Source: Micromonospora inositola (GTDB taxonomy: Bacteria; Actinomycetota; Actinomycetes; Mycobacteriales; Micromonosporaceae). Taken from it: a stretch of DNA of 64,000 nucleotides. The stretch covers positions 6,643,995-6,707,994 of the forward strand of contig NZ_LT607754.1 of assembly GCF_900090285.1 (NCBI RefSeq), in the 5' to 3' direction. Under the pieces are notes generated by a model. The model did not search any database. It worked only from the letters and a program-made list of their open reading frames with translations, and was not told the DNA's origin. The translations under genes were made by a program, and so were the position numbers. This document shows positions 8,175 through 16,408 of this stretch, in pieces (positions within the stretch are counted from its first letter, which is position 1; every line of letters starts with the position of its first letter).

Positions 8175-9898
8175 GCCAGCATCGCCTTCCCGAAGTAGGT
8201 CTCGAGGGCCAGTGGGTCGGCGCGGATGCCGTCGGGTGAGTCGTCGGCGACGATGCGCCCCTCGCCCATGAGGATCACGCGGTCCGCGACCTTCCAGACG
8301 AAGTCCAGGTTGTGCTCAACCAGGCAGATGATGCGGTGCTCGCTGCGCATCCCACGCAGCTTGGCCGCGATCTCGTCCACGGCCCGGTGGTCCAGGCCGG
8401 CCACGACTTCGTCCAGCAGCACGACCTTCGGATCCCAGAGCAGCATCTCGGCGATGAGCAGCGTCTTCTGTTCTCCGTACGACAGGGAAGCCGCCTTCAC
8501 ATTGGCCTGGTCGGCCAAACCGACGGCGCGCAGCGCCTCGACGATGCGCGCGTCGAGCACCGGGCTGGACGAGGCCGCGAACAGCGCCGGGCCGGTCTGC
8601 GACTGGGTGTGCGCCGCCATGAGCATGTGCTCGTAGACCGTCATGCTCGAGAAAAGCCGGCCGTCTTGGAACGAACGCGCCATTCCCAGCCGCGCGAGGT
8701 CGCTCGGCGAGGCTGACGTCACGTCCTGCCCGTTCCACCAAACCGAACCGGAGTCGGCGGGCACGACGCCGGTGAGCACGTTGAACAGCGTGGTCTTGCC
8801 CGCGCCGTTCGGCCCGAGGACGGCGGTGATCTCGTTCGGCCTGAGGGTGAGGTCGAGCCCGCGCAGGACCTCCAGACCCCCGAACCGCTTTCGGATTTCG
8901 GTCAGGCGCAGCGACTCACCGTCGGTCGAAGCCGGCTCGGCCGACACCTCCGCCGGTGCCCGCGAAGCGTTGTCGACGACGCCTGCGGGAGCCTCGGCGG
9001 AGCCGCCTTGCAGCGTGCGCTGCCGTAGCCGCAGATTCGTCTCCGGCAGCAGGCCCTTTGGGCGGAACATGACGACGACCAGCAGCACGACGCTGTAGAT
9101 GATCGGCCCGATCTGGTCGGCCGCAGCCGAGGTCGCCGGAATGAAGCTCAGCAGCTCAGGCACGATCGTCAGCAGCGCTGTTCCGAGCAGTACGCCACGG
9201 ATGCTGCCCAGCCCACCGACCACGACCATCGTCAGGATGAGCAGGGTCTGGCTGACGTCGAATGACCCAGGCGAAAGGTAACCGAAGAACCGAGAAAACA
9301 GCGCTCCCGCGCCGCCCGCCGCCGCGCCGGCGAGAATCCACGCCAGCAGCCGTGGCGGGGCGATCGACACCCCGAATGACTTCGCCAGCAGAGCATCGTC
9401 GCGCACCGCGCGCAGCAGTAGCCAGGACCGTCGCCGTAGCACCAGCGCCAGCACACCGATCAGCACGGCGACGCAGAGCACGGTGAGCATCGCGAACGGG
9501 ATCGTGTCGGCGAGCTGATAGCCGAACAGCGTCGGTCGCTCGATACCGTACAGGCCCCCGGCGCCGCCGGTGACCGGCTTCCAGTTGCTGAAGAGGCTGA
9601 AGAACACCAACTGGAGGGCCAGGGACGCGACGAGCACCTGTTCCTGTACGAGCCGGGCCATCGGCAGCGAGACGATGACCGCGACGACTCCCGCGACAGC
9701 CGCCCCGGCGAGCAGGTCCAGGGGGAACGCCAGGTGCCAGTGCATTGCCGAATAGGCACCGGCGTAGGCGCCGAAGCCGTAGAATGCGGCGTGGGCTGCC
9801 GAGAAGACCCCGGTCGAGCCGATCAGGACGGAGTAACCGACCGCGAGCAGCGCGTAGATGGCGGCGAGCGTGCAGATCTGTGCGACGTATTCGGTCAT
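8171..9898 (-). CDS. ABC transporter permease-ATPase fusion, LivM-LivG type
   Basis: A 575-aa fusion. Residues 1 to about 300 form a LivM-like permease with many hydrophobic segments, beginning MTEYVAQICTLAAIYALLAV and containing the GGLGSIRG loop and a terminal MFRPKGLLP. A linker of about 45 residues rich in Ala/Ser/Glu follows. Residues from about 355 on form a LivG ATPase with GPNGAGKTT, signature LSYGEQK and VVLLDEV, plus the FGGLEVLRG opening seen in LivG. Start ATG 9898 overlaps the livH stop as ATGA. A much longer reading frame extends upstream to 10807, but its first 300 codons are an out-of-frame shadow of livH. Confidence 0.92.
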   Translation of the reverse strand: MTEYVAQICTLAAIYALLAVGYSVLIGSTGVFSAAHAAFYGFGAYAGAYSAMHWHLAFPLDLLAGAAVAGVVAVIVSLPMARLVQEQVLVASLALQLVFFSLFSNWKPVTGGAGGLYGIERPTLFGYQLADTIPFAMLTVLCVAVLIGVLALVLRRRSWLLLRAVRDDALLAKSFGVSIAPPRLLAWILAGAAAGGAGALFSRFFGYLSPGSFDVSQTLLILTMVVVGGLGSIRGVLLGTALLTIVPELLSFIPATSAAADQIGPIIYSVVLLVVVMFRPKGLLPETNLRLRQRTLQGGSAEAPAGVVDNASRAPAEVSAEPASTDGESLRLTEIRKRFGGLEVLRGLDLTLRPNEITAVLGPNGAGKTTLFNVLTGVVPADSGSVWWNGQDVTSASPSDLARLGMARSFQDGRLFSSMTVYEHMLMAAHTQSQTGPALFAASSSPVLDARIVEALRAVGLADQANVKAASLSYGEQKTLLIAEMLLWDPKVVLLDEVVAGLDHRAVDEIAAKLRGMRSEHRIICLVEHNLDFVWKVADRVILMGEGRIVADDSPDGIRADPLALETYFGKAMLA

Positions 9899-10764
9899 CG
9901 CAGATGTCCCAGCTTTCGAGCCTGTGCGAGTCCGGTCACCACGACCACCAGGAAGAGCACCAGGAACGTGACGCCTTCCTGCCAACCGGATGGGAAAACC
10001 AACAGCGACAGCGCCTGGACGACCCCGAGCGCCACGCCGACGACGGCGGTGCTCCAGACACCGCGCTTGCCCCCGATGAGCGTGACCGCGGTCGCGATGA
10101 GCGCCACGTGCAGGCCGACAGTGGGTGTGGCCCCCACCGACCAGGTCTGGAGGAACGCCGCTGGCGCGAGCAGTGCGGAGCCGATCGCGAAGCAGGCGAG
10201 GTAGACGCGCGGCACGTTGATTCCGCGCCGGCGAGCCGCCTCGACCGAGTTGCCGACCGCGCGGATGGTGGTGCCCCACACCGACCGCTTGAGCACCACC
10301 GCGAGCGGCACGATCAGCGTCCATGTCACGACCACGGACGCCAGTTGCGCGTTCGTCAGCGACAGTTTGTCCGACAGTGACTTCGCCTGGAGGGGCAGCC
10401 CGATATGTCCGGTGCCGAAGGCGATCGACAGCACGCCCTGCGTCAACACCAGCACGCTCGTGGAAGCGATGAACACGATCAGGTGTGAGGCGTTGCGCCG
10501 ACGCAACACCCGGTAGACCGCCAGTTCGATCAGCACGCCGTACGCGGCCGCCAGTACCAGCGCGCCGAGTAGACCGAGGTACCACGGCAGCCCGGCGTTG
10601 ACGGTCAGGCCGTAGATCGTGTACACGGCAAGGATGAAGACCGCGCCGTGGGCGAGGTGGAAGACGCCGGACGGGGTGTAGATGAGCGAGAAGCTGACGC
10701 CGAACAGGGCGTACAGCGAGCCCAGAGCCACACCCAGCAACAGGGGGTTCAGCACGTCGCTCAT
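9895..10764 (-). CDS. ABC transporter permease, LivH type
   Basis: A 289-aa integral membrane permease with about eight hydrophobic segments. It begins MSDVLNPLLLGVALGSLYAL, a standard LivH N-terminus, and has GTTIRAVGNSVEAARRRGIN, the cytoplasmic coupling loop of this family, followed by the GGKRGVWS segment. It pairs with the LivM half of the fusion protein. It is 70 bases downstream of the binding-protein gene and overlaps the fusion gene by four bases. Start ATG 10764. Confidence 0.93.
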   Translation of the reverse strand: MSDVLNPLLLGVALGSLYALFGVSFSLIYTPSGVFHLAHGAVFILAVYTIYGLTVNAGLPWYLGLLGALVLAAAYGVLIELAVYRVLRRRNASHLIVFIASTSVLVLTQGVLSIAFGTGHIGLPLQAKSLSDKLSLTNAQLASVVVTWTLIVPLAVVLKRSVWGTTIRAVGNSVEAARRRGINVPRVYLACFAIGSALLAPAAFLQTWSVGATPTVGLHVALIATAVTLIGGKRGVWSTAVVGVALGVVQALSLLVFPSGWQEGVTFLVLFLVVVVTGLAQARKLGHLR

Positions 10765-10834
10765 GCGGCGCCTCCCCTCTGAACCGCGCCTTGCGGCTGC
10801 GCAGCACCGCTGCGCAGCCGCGTGGACGGCGACG

Positions 10835-12010
10835 TCACTTCTGGCCGGCCTGGATCGTCTGGGTCACGACGAACTTGCCGTCCTTGACCTCGCGAAGAGT
10901 GACCGCCCGGCCCACCGAGTGGTCGGGAAGGAACTTGACCTCACTACCACCGAGCATGTAGTCCGGGAACGTGGCGTTCTGGATGAGGTTCTGCAGCACC
11001 GCGCCGTCACGCGCGTTCTTGCCCTGCGCCAGGGCGTTCTCGACGAGCGCCTTGTAGAGGTACACGGCCTCGTACCCGGCACCCGGGATCCAGGACGGGT
11101 CCTCGTTGTACTGTGCTTTGAAAGCGGTCGCGAACTTCGCCGCGTTCGTTCCGGGAGCCTTCGTCGGGTCGACCACCGACATGCTGATGTCCTCGAAGCC
11201 CTCGGCGGCCTTGCCCCCCACGGACGTCAGACCGGCCGTCGCCAGCGGACCCGCCATCGGGGCGTTGATGCCCGCCGCCTTGGCCTGCTGGACGATCTGG
11301 CCAAGGGTCTGGCCGATGGCGGTCGCGATGACGATGTCCGGACCGGCCTGTCGGACCTTCAGCAGCTGAGCGCTGTAGTCGGTGTCGGATGCCTTGACCG
11401 ACTGGTTCTCCACGACGGTGCCGCCCAGCTTCTTCCAGGTCGGGGTCATTGTGTTGACGCTGCCCTCGCCGAACGGGTCCGCGGTGCCGATAAAGGCGAG
11501 CTTGCGGTAGCCCTTCTGGTACAGGTGATCGGCGAGCGCCGGCCCCATCGCGTTGATGTTGACCGCGTCGTTGTACAGGAACGGCAGGTTGAGCAGGTCA
11601 GGGCTGCTGCCGCCGACGTTGACCAGCACGGTCTTGCGCTGGGCCGCGATCGGCTGCGCCGCGAGGCTCTGCGCCGAGGTGGAGGTGATCACATAGGGGG
11701 TCTTGTCAAGGTTCGCGAACTTGTTCATGGCCGCCACACCACCCTCGGCGGTGCCCTTGCCGTCCTCGAGCCGCAGGTCGATCTTCGCGCCTTTGATGCC
11801 GCCCGCGTCGTTGATCTCCTTGACGGCCATCTCGACGCCCTTGCGGAAATCCTGCCCGATACTTGCCGAGGGGCCGGTCAGGGCGAACATGGCGCCCAGC
11901 TTGTACCGGTCGCCGCCGCCTCCTCCCGCTATGTTGCCCGTGTTGCCACAGCCAGCTAGCAGCGTGGCCGCCGCTGCTAAACCGACCGTGAAACGCACCG
12001 CTTTGCTCAT
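10835..12010 (-). CDS. Lipoprotein periplasmic-type substrate-binding protein (HAAT/Peripla_BP_6)
   Basis: A 391-aa extracytoplasmic binding protein anchored as a lipoprotein: the lipobox LLAGC gives Cys21 after a hydrophobic signal segment, followed by a Gly-rich tether. The mature part starts KLGAMFALTGPSASIG, typical of leucine/aromatic-acid binding proteins, and contains GSSPDLLN and a C-terminal VTQTI. It is the first gene of the long catabolic operon. The ATG at 12010 is preferred over a GTG two codons earlier because AGGAG lies five bases upstream of the ATG. Its ligand is probably the aromatic acid degraded by the downstream enzymes. Confidence 0.93.
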   Translation of the reverse strand: MSKAVRFTVGLAAAATLLAGCGNTGNIAGGGGGDRYKLGAMFALTGPSASIGQDFRKGVEMAVKEINDAGGIKGAKIDLRLEDGKGTAEGGVAAMNKFANLDKTPYVITSTSAQSLAAQPIAAQRKTVLVNVGGSSPDLLNLPFLYNDAVNINAMGPALADHLYQKGYRKLAFIGTADPFGEGSVNTMTPTWKKLGGTVVENQSVKASDTDYSAQLLKVRQAGPDIVIATAIGQTLGQIVQQAKAAGINAPMAGPLATAGLTSVGGKAAEGFEDISMSVVDPTKAPGTNAAKFATAFKAQYNEDPSWIPGAGYEAVYLYKALVENALAQGKNARDGAVLQNLIQNATFPDYMLGGSEVKFLPDHSVGRAVTLREVKDGKFVVTQTIQAGQK

Positions 12011-12124
12011 CCTCACTCCTCGATGGCAGCCCCCGACCGGTCATCACGGCCGGGTTGCCGCGTGGCAGAAACCACACTGGCAGGGCGCCATTTGAGCAAG
12101 CTCATATTTCGCATGCAAACCAAT

Positions 12125-12143
12125 CGGTCCGCTGAGCGGACCG
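12125..12143. promoter_or_regulatory. Perfect 19-bp palindrome, candidate IclR operator
   Basis: CGGTCCGCT-G-AGCGGACCG is a perfect 9+1+9 inverted repeat. It lies between the end of the iclR gene (12171) and the start of the binding-protein gene (12010), about 115 bases upstream of that start. IclR-family regulators bind short palindromes of this kind upstream of catabolic operons. That it is the site of the neighbouring regulator is inference. Confidence 0.65.
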
Positions 12144-12170
12144 AACGACGTATGAGCGTGATGGCGGACG

Positions 12171-13025
12171 CTACGCGCGCCGGTAACGCCCCAACGCGAC
12201 GGCATAGTCGCTGGCCGTCGAAGCCGCAGCCTTGCGGATGAGCCCGTCCAGGGAGCGAGCTGCTGGGCGCTCGGCCCGGCCGGACACCGAGATCGCCGCC
12301 ACTGCCGTCCCACGATGCAGGATCGGGGCCGCGATGCATACGACGCCGACGGCCGACTCCTCCCGCTCGAACGCGAGGCCCTCCTCGCGCACCCTGGCCA
12401 ACTGCGCAGCGAGCAGTCCGGGCGTGGTCAGTGAGTGCTTGGTCAATGCGCTCATCCCATTTGCAACGACCGTCTGGACCGTCTCCGCGGGCCGGAAGGC
12501 CAGAATCGCCTTGCCGAGTGCCGTGCACGTGGCGGGCACGCGGGCGCCGATGCCACCCGGCAGCTTCATGGAGCCGCCGCGATGGATACGAATCAGGTAG
12601 AGGACGTCAGGACCGTCCAGCACCGCGAGGTTGACGGTCGAACCGGACTCCACATGGAGCTCGCTGAGGTAGGGTAGCGCGATGTCGCGCAGGCCGCCGG
12701 GCTCGCAGTGCATGGCACCCCGCCCGAGTTCGAGCACCCGCCAGTCAAGTCGATACTGGGTACCAACCCGCTTGAGGTAGCCGGACTCCTCCAGGGAGGT
12801 CAGCAGGCGCAGGGCTGTGGTCTTGGCCAGACCGGTCCGCCGCGCGATCTCACTCAGGCCGATGACGGGGTAGCCGGTTCGAAAGGCATCCAGGACTATC
12901 AGGGCCTTCTCGACGGAACCCAGCGGCTCAGCGCGATCGTCCACGCGCGTGCCGTACGGCGCTGGCGCCATACGGTCTGCCTGATCCGGCACTGGCGACC
13001 TCCTGACTGCCCGGGGGAGCAGCAT
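12171..13025 (-). CDS. IclR-family transcriptional regulator
   Basis: A winged helix-turn-helix domain covers about residues 36-95 (LSEIARRTGLAKTTALRLL) and the C-terminal GAF-like effector domain includes GARVPATCTALGKAILA and VGVVCIAAPI, both standard for the family. It probably controls the adjacent catabolic/transport operon in response to its substrate. It is encoded on the same strand, 160 bases upstream of the operon's first gene, and diverges from the reductase at 13151. The start is uncertain: ATG 13025 gives 284 aa but has no clear ribosome site; ATG 12971 (266 aa) or a GTG eight codons later would still leave the whole HTH. Confidence 0.92.
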   Translation of the reverse strand: MLLPRAVRRSPVPDQADRMAPAPYGTRVDDRAEPLGSVEKALIVLDAFRTGYPVIGLSEIARRTGLAKTTALRLLTSLEESGYLKRVGTQYRLDWRVLELGRGAMHCEPGGLRDIALPYLSELHVESGSTVNLAVLDGPDVLYLIRIHRGGSMKLPGGIGARVPATCTALGKAILAFRPAETVQTVVANGMSALTKHSLTTPGLLAAQLARVREEGLAFEREESAVGVVCIAAPILHRGTAVAAISVSGRAERPAARSLDGLIRKAAASTASDYAVALGRYRRA

Positions 13026-13150
13026 AGACTACGGAGCGTCGCCGGAACCTTGGGCTTCCGTGGACTGCCTCTGCGACGGTCACGCGTGCGGCAGGTAGCC
13101 TGCGTGCGATCGACCTCGAAAACGTCCACCGGCCCGGAGCGGTAACACAT

Positions 13151-14404
13151 ATGACGCGTCGACATGACCGATCGCTGAACGCCGTCGTCATCGTCGGCGC
13201 GTCCTTGGCCGGCTACCGCACGGCCCAGGCTCTGCGCGAGTTCGGCTTCCGGGGTTCGCTGCACCTGGTCGGCGAGGAGCCACACCTGCCCTACAACCGG
13301 CCACCGCTGTCAAAGCACTATCTTGCGCGCACCAGCGACGAGAGCAGCATCTGGCTGGCGACGCTGCTGGAGCTCGACGCCCTCGATCTGGCCCTGGCGC
13401 TCGGTCGTACGGCAGTCAACGTGGACCTCTGCGCCCGCTACGTCGAGCTGGACGACGGCGAACGGCTCGCCTACGACGCGCTGGTCATCGCGACCGGTGC
13501 ACGGCCACGACTGATCGCTGGTCTGACCGAGACCAGTCGGCCACCGAGTGTGCACACCCTGCGCACCATCGAGGACGGCCGGAGGCTGTCCGACGTGTTG
13601 CTGCCCCGCCCCGACGGCCGACCGACCGACGTCACCGTCGTCGGTTCCGGGTTCATCGGATCCGAGGTCGCCTCAACGAGCCTGGGCCTCGGCGCCCACG
13701 TGACCCTGATCGACTCCGGCGAAGCACCCATGAGCGCGGTCCTGCACTCGGAGATGGGTCACGTACTCGCATGCAGGCACCGGCAGGCCGGTATCAACCT
13801 GCGTTCGAACGCGACCGTACGCGAGATCATGGTCGACTCCGCAGCCGACGGCGGCATCAGCACCGAGGTGCGTCTGGCGAACGGCGAGTCCCTCGCCGCG
13901 GACGCTGTCGTCGTCGGAGTGGGAGTCACCCCGACGACGGGATGGCTGCAGGCGTCGGGACTGCAACTGGACGACGGACTCGTCTGCGACGAGACGCTGC
14001 AGGCGCACGAGGGCGTTTTCGCCGCCGGTGACGTCACCCGTTGGGGGCCGCCGGGTGAACGAGGCAGACGTCTGGAGCACTGGACCAACGCCGTCGCCCA
14101 AGCCGAGCACGTGGCCCACAACATCATGGCCGGCCCGGACGCTACACCGTTCGACAACATCCCCTACTACTGGTCTGATCAGTTCGGCTTCCGCCTCGAG
14201 GTCGTTGGTGAGCCACCTGCAGGCTGCGACCTGGACTTCGTATGGGGCACGCCGCAGGCGGCGTCTCTCGTTGCCCTGTACCGGAAGGGCAACGATGTGC
14301 TCGGGGTCGTGGCCATCGACGCACGCCACCAGATGGTCGCTGTCAGGAGAGCCGTCCGCGGTGCCTCCTCCTGGGCCTCGGCCCTCGACGCCATCGCCTG
14401 GTGA
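13151..14404 (+). CDS. FAD-dependent ferredoxin reductase, second copy
   Basis: A 417-aa homologue of the operon reductase at 2663-3895. It has VIVGASLAGYRTA (FAD), RPPLSK, ATGARPRLIAGL, VVGSGFIGSEVAS (NAD(P)H) and FAAGDVTRWG, in the same order. It begins 125 bases from the divergently transcribed iclR gene, so the intergenic region may carry promoters for both. No ferredoxin or oxygenase gene adjoins it, so it may serve the operon's ferredoxin as an alternative donor or be retained from a rearranged copy of the cluster. Confidence 0.9.
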   Translation: MTRRHDRSLNAVVIVGASLAGYRTAQALREFGFRGSLHLVGEEPHLPYNRPPLSKHYLARTSDESSIWLATLLELDALDLALALGRTAVNVDLCARYVELDDGERLAYDALVIATGARPRLIAGLTETSRPPSVHTLRTIEDGRRLSDVLLPRPDGRPTDVTVVGSGFIGSEVASTSLGLGAHVTLIDSGEAPMSAVLHSEMGHVLACRHRQAGINLRSNATVREIMVDSAADGGISTEVRLANGESLAADAVVVGVGVTPTTGWLQASGLQLDDGLVCDETLQAHEGVFAAGDVTRWGPPGERGRRLEHWTNAVAQAEHVAHNIMAGPDATPFDNIPYYWSDQFGFRLEVVGEPPAGCDLDFVWGTPQAASLVALYRKGNDVLGVVAIDARHQMVAVRRAVRGASSWASALDAIAW

Positions 14405-14983
14405 CCCTGGAAGGATGACTTAGAGGTCCTAACAAAGTCGCACGACGTGTCGGTACGTGATGATCCAAGTGGCCACACCACGAAGAGCACCACCAAGACG
14501 CCGCAGCTTGACTCCAAAGCTCATGGGATGTCTGCGGGCATCCGGACGGGCAGGTCACTCGCAGCGGTCCTCGGCACCTCGGCCGTACGGCTCACAGCAG
14601 TCGGGGCGGTGCCGGTACACGCGCAGGTCGCGTCCGTGCCGGCGGCCGAACTCGGGCGTGATCTCGTACAGACAGGCCTGCCATACGACGGTCTCCCCGC
14701 CGCCGGGCACCGCCTGGCCGTCACCCGGCCCGCCGCGCAGCAGCACGTTCACGTTTACGACGGTATGCAACCCACCCGGACCGGGACGTGGCCTACAGGT
14801 CTTTGACCCACGCCATACTCGCGCGAACCGGTCTCAACGGCCGGTGTCACAGGCGGGTGAGGCGGTGGTCGAGGGCGGTGTGGCGGCGGCCAGCGCCGAC
14901 GGTGCGGACGGCGGCCGCGAGGGCGCGGAGCAACCCGGCCGAAGACCGGCAGTCAAGCGCTGCGTGCGGTCACGCTACTCGGA
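14405..14983. other. Mostly non-coding stretch after the second reductase
   Basis: Apart from the small minus-strand reading frame listed at 14555-14770, I see no supported gene, RNA or repeat in this stretch. It separates the intact catabolic region from the IS-disrupted scar and may be decayed sequence. Confidence 0.4.
14555..14770 (-). CDS. Small hypothetical protein with N-terminal LLRGGPGDG motif
   Basis: A 71-aa product starting MHTVVNVNVLLRGGPGDGQ and ending DLRVYRHRPDCCEPYG. The hydrophobic strand followed by GGPxDG and a late VYRH/VYQY segment recurs in the 78-aa product at 45754-45990, which supports a real small-protein family of unknown function seen in actinobacterial accessory DNA. 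It lies alone in an otherwise empty stretch, so it may be a remnant. Confidence 0.45.
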   Translation of the reverse strand: MHTVVNVNVLLRGGPGDGQAVPGGGETVVWQACLYEITPEFGRRHGRDLRVYRHRPDCCEPYGRGAEDRCE

Positions 14984-15361
14984 CTATCGTCTTGGCCCGG
15001 TGCCCAGTGCGGAGCGGACGCTGTAGCAGGGGTCCTGGGCCAGCCGGTCGCGCGCAGAGAACTGAAAGTCCGCAACCTTGACGCTGGCGAGCGCCTTGGC
15101 AAGGGCTCGTCGGACGCGGACGTCATTGTCGGCGGCGAGCCGTTCCCCGGCTTGCGGCGGGTTGCCGTGCCGCGCCCAGAGGATTGCCGCGAACGACCTG
15201 AGTGCCCACCCCTGCGCGACCAGGAGTCCAACGTCCTCCTTCAGTGCGTCACCGAGTTGTTGCAGGACTCGGGTCGGCCAGTAGTCCGGGTTTTCACCGG
15301 CTCCGAGAAGTGCGTACGCCTGGCTTCTGACCGCGGCGCGTCGAGCGTCGTCGGTGGCTAA
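14984..15361 (-). pseudogene. C-terminal fragment of a HEAT-repeat-like protein, cut by an IS element
   Basis: About 125 codons remain, ending in GTGPRR. The stretch from DDARRAAVRSQAYALL through WALRSFAAILWARHGNP to NDVRVRRALAKALA and DPCYSVRSALG has the spacing of helical HEAT/PBS-lyase-type repeats (DxxxxVRxALA). The 5' end is lost exactly at 15361, where the first IS5-like element begins with its target TAA. The sequence beyond the two elements (17297 on) encodes an unrelated protein, so the missing N-terminus is not in the window. Confidence 0.7.
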
Positions 15362-16406
15362 CGACCTGGGGATCAATAGTGGTGTGTTGATGTGACCCGG
15401 CGTGTCGGCTTGATCGAGATGATGGCGGGCCGCACGGTCTGCTGATTTGTGACGATCAAGAAGGCCCGTGCGGCCCTGTCCCATTCTGTCTTCACCGGCA
15501 TCTCCCGCAACCACCTGGACCGGCTCGTCACCGAACTGGCCGAACCGTCCGCCGCCGCGAGGGAAGGACGGCTGCACCGCCGACGTGGCGGCCGGGACCG
15601 CCACCGCTGGCCCGGCGCCGGACACCCCGAAACCCTGACCCTGCGCGACCGACTGCTGCTGACCCTGGCCTGGCTCCGCCTGGCCCTGCCCCACCAGGCC
15701 CTGGCCCTGCTCTACAGCGTGGACCGCTCCACCGTCTCCAACGCGATACGCCAGGTCCGGCCACTGCTGGCGGGCCGAGGCTTCGCCACCCCGTCCGGGC
15801 AACGACTGCACACTCTGGCCGACCTCCTCGCCTACGCCGCCGCCGAAGGACTCACCGTCCGCTTGGACGGCACCGAGATTCAGGTCCGCCGCCCGAACGC
15901 CAACCAGCCCGGCCGGCGGGCGTTCGTGTCCGGCAAGAAGAAGCAGAACACGATCAAAGCCACCGTCGCCTCCGACGCCCACGGCAGGCCGATGTGGGCC
16001 GGCGCGATCCGTCCAGGCCGACAACACGACCAAACCGCCGTGCGTACCGAAGGCATCGACGACCTCCTCGACGCCTACCCCGACGTGAAGTTCCTGGTCG
16101 ACGCCGGCTACCGCGGACTGGCCAAGGACCACCCCGACCAGGTCATCGCCCCACCGCTGAAACCGAAGAAAGACGCCCCACCCGACAAGGTCGCCGCCTA
16201 CGAAGCAGCCCGCAAAGCCCAGTCCTCGCAACGTATCCCCGCCGAACACGCCATCGCCGCGATCAAATGGTGGCGCACCCTGCAACGCTTCACCGGCCGC
16301 CGCGACGTCCTACCAGAGGTCATCCGAGCCGTAGCGGGCCTGGCCAGCGACCGCGCCGCAGCCCGATGACCAACCCCAACACCCACCACAATTGATCCCC
16401 AGGTCG
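15362..16406 (+). mobile_element. IS5-family insertion sequence A (1045 bp)
   Basis: The ends are imperfect inverted repeats beginning CGACCTGGGGATCAAT (15362 on, and reversed at 16391-16406), with similarity continuing about ten more bases. TAA flanks both sides (15359-15361 and 16407-16409), consistent with the TNA target duplication of the IS1031/ISL2 branches of the IS5 family. It interrupts the HEAT-like gene on its left; its right end abuts insertion sequence B. Confidence 0.85.
15449..16369 (+). CDS. Transposase of insertion sequence A (IS5-family DDE)
   Basis: A 306-aa transposase, apparently intact. An N-terminal helix-turn-helix region (LYSVDRSTVSNAIRQ) precedes the catalytic core, in which the acidic triad can be placed as D in VRLDGTEI, D in FLVDAGYRGL and E in IPAEHAIAAIKWW. 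Start GTG 15449. Catalyses cut-and-paste movement of the element through its terminal repeats. Confidence 0.9.
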   Translation: MTIKKARAALSHSVFTGISRNHLDRLVTELAEPSAAAREGRLHRRRGGRDRHRWPGAGHPETLTLRDRLLLTLAWLRLALPHQALALLYSVDRSTVSNAIRQVRPLLAGRGFATPSGQRLHTLADLLAYAAAEGLTVRLDGTEIQVRRPNANQPGRRAFVSGKKKQNTIKATVASDAHGRPMWAGAIRPGRQHDQTAVRTEGIDDLLDAYPDVKFLVDAGYRGLAKDHPDQVIAPPLKPKKDAPPDKVAAYEAARKAQSSQRIPAEHAIAAIKWWRTLQRFTGRRDVLPEVIRAVAGLASDRAAAR

Positions 16407-16408
16407 TA

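Noticed and set aside
8171..10807. 878-codon minus-strand frame as one giant transporter
   Set aside because: The first 300 codons overlap livH out of frame; the fusion protein begins at ATG 9898 with an ATGA overlap.
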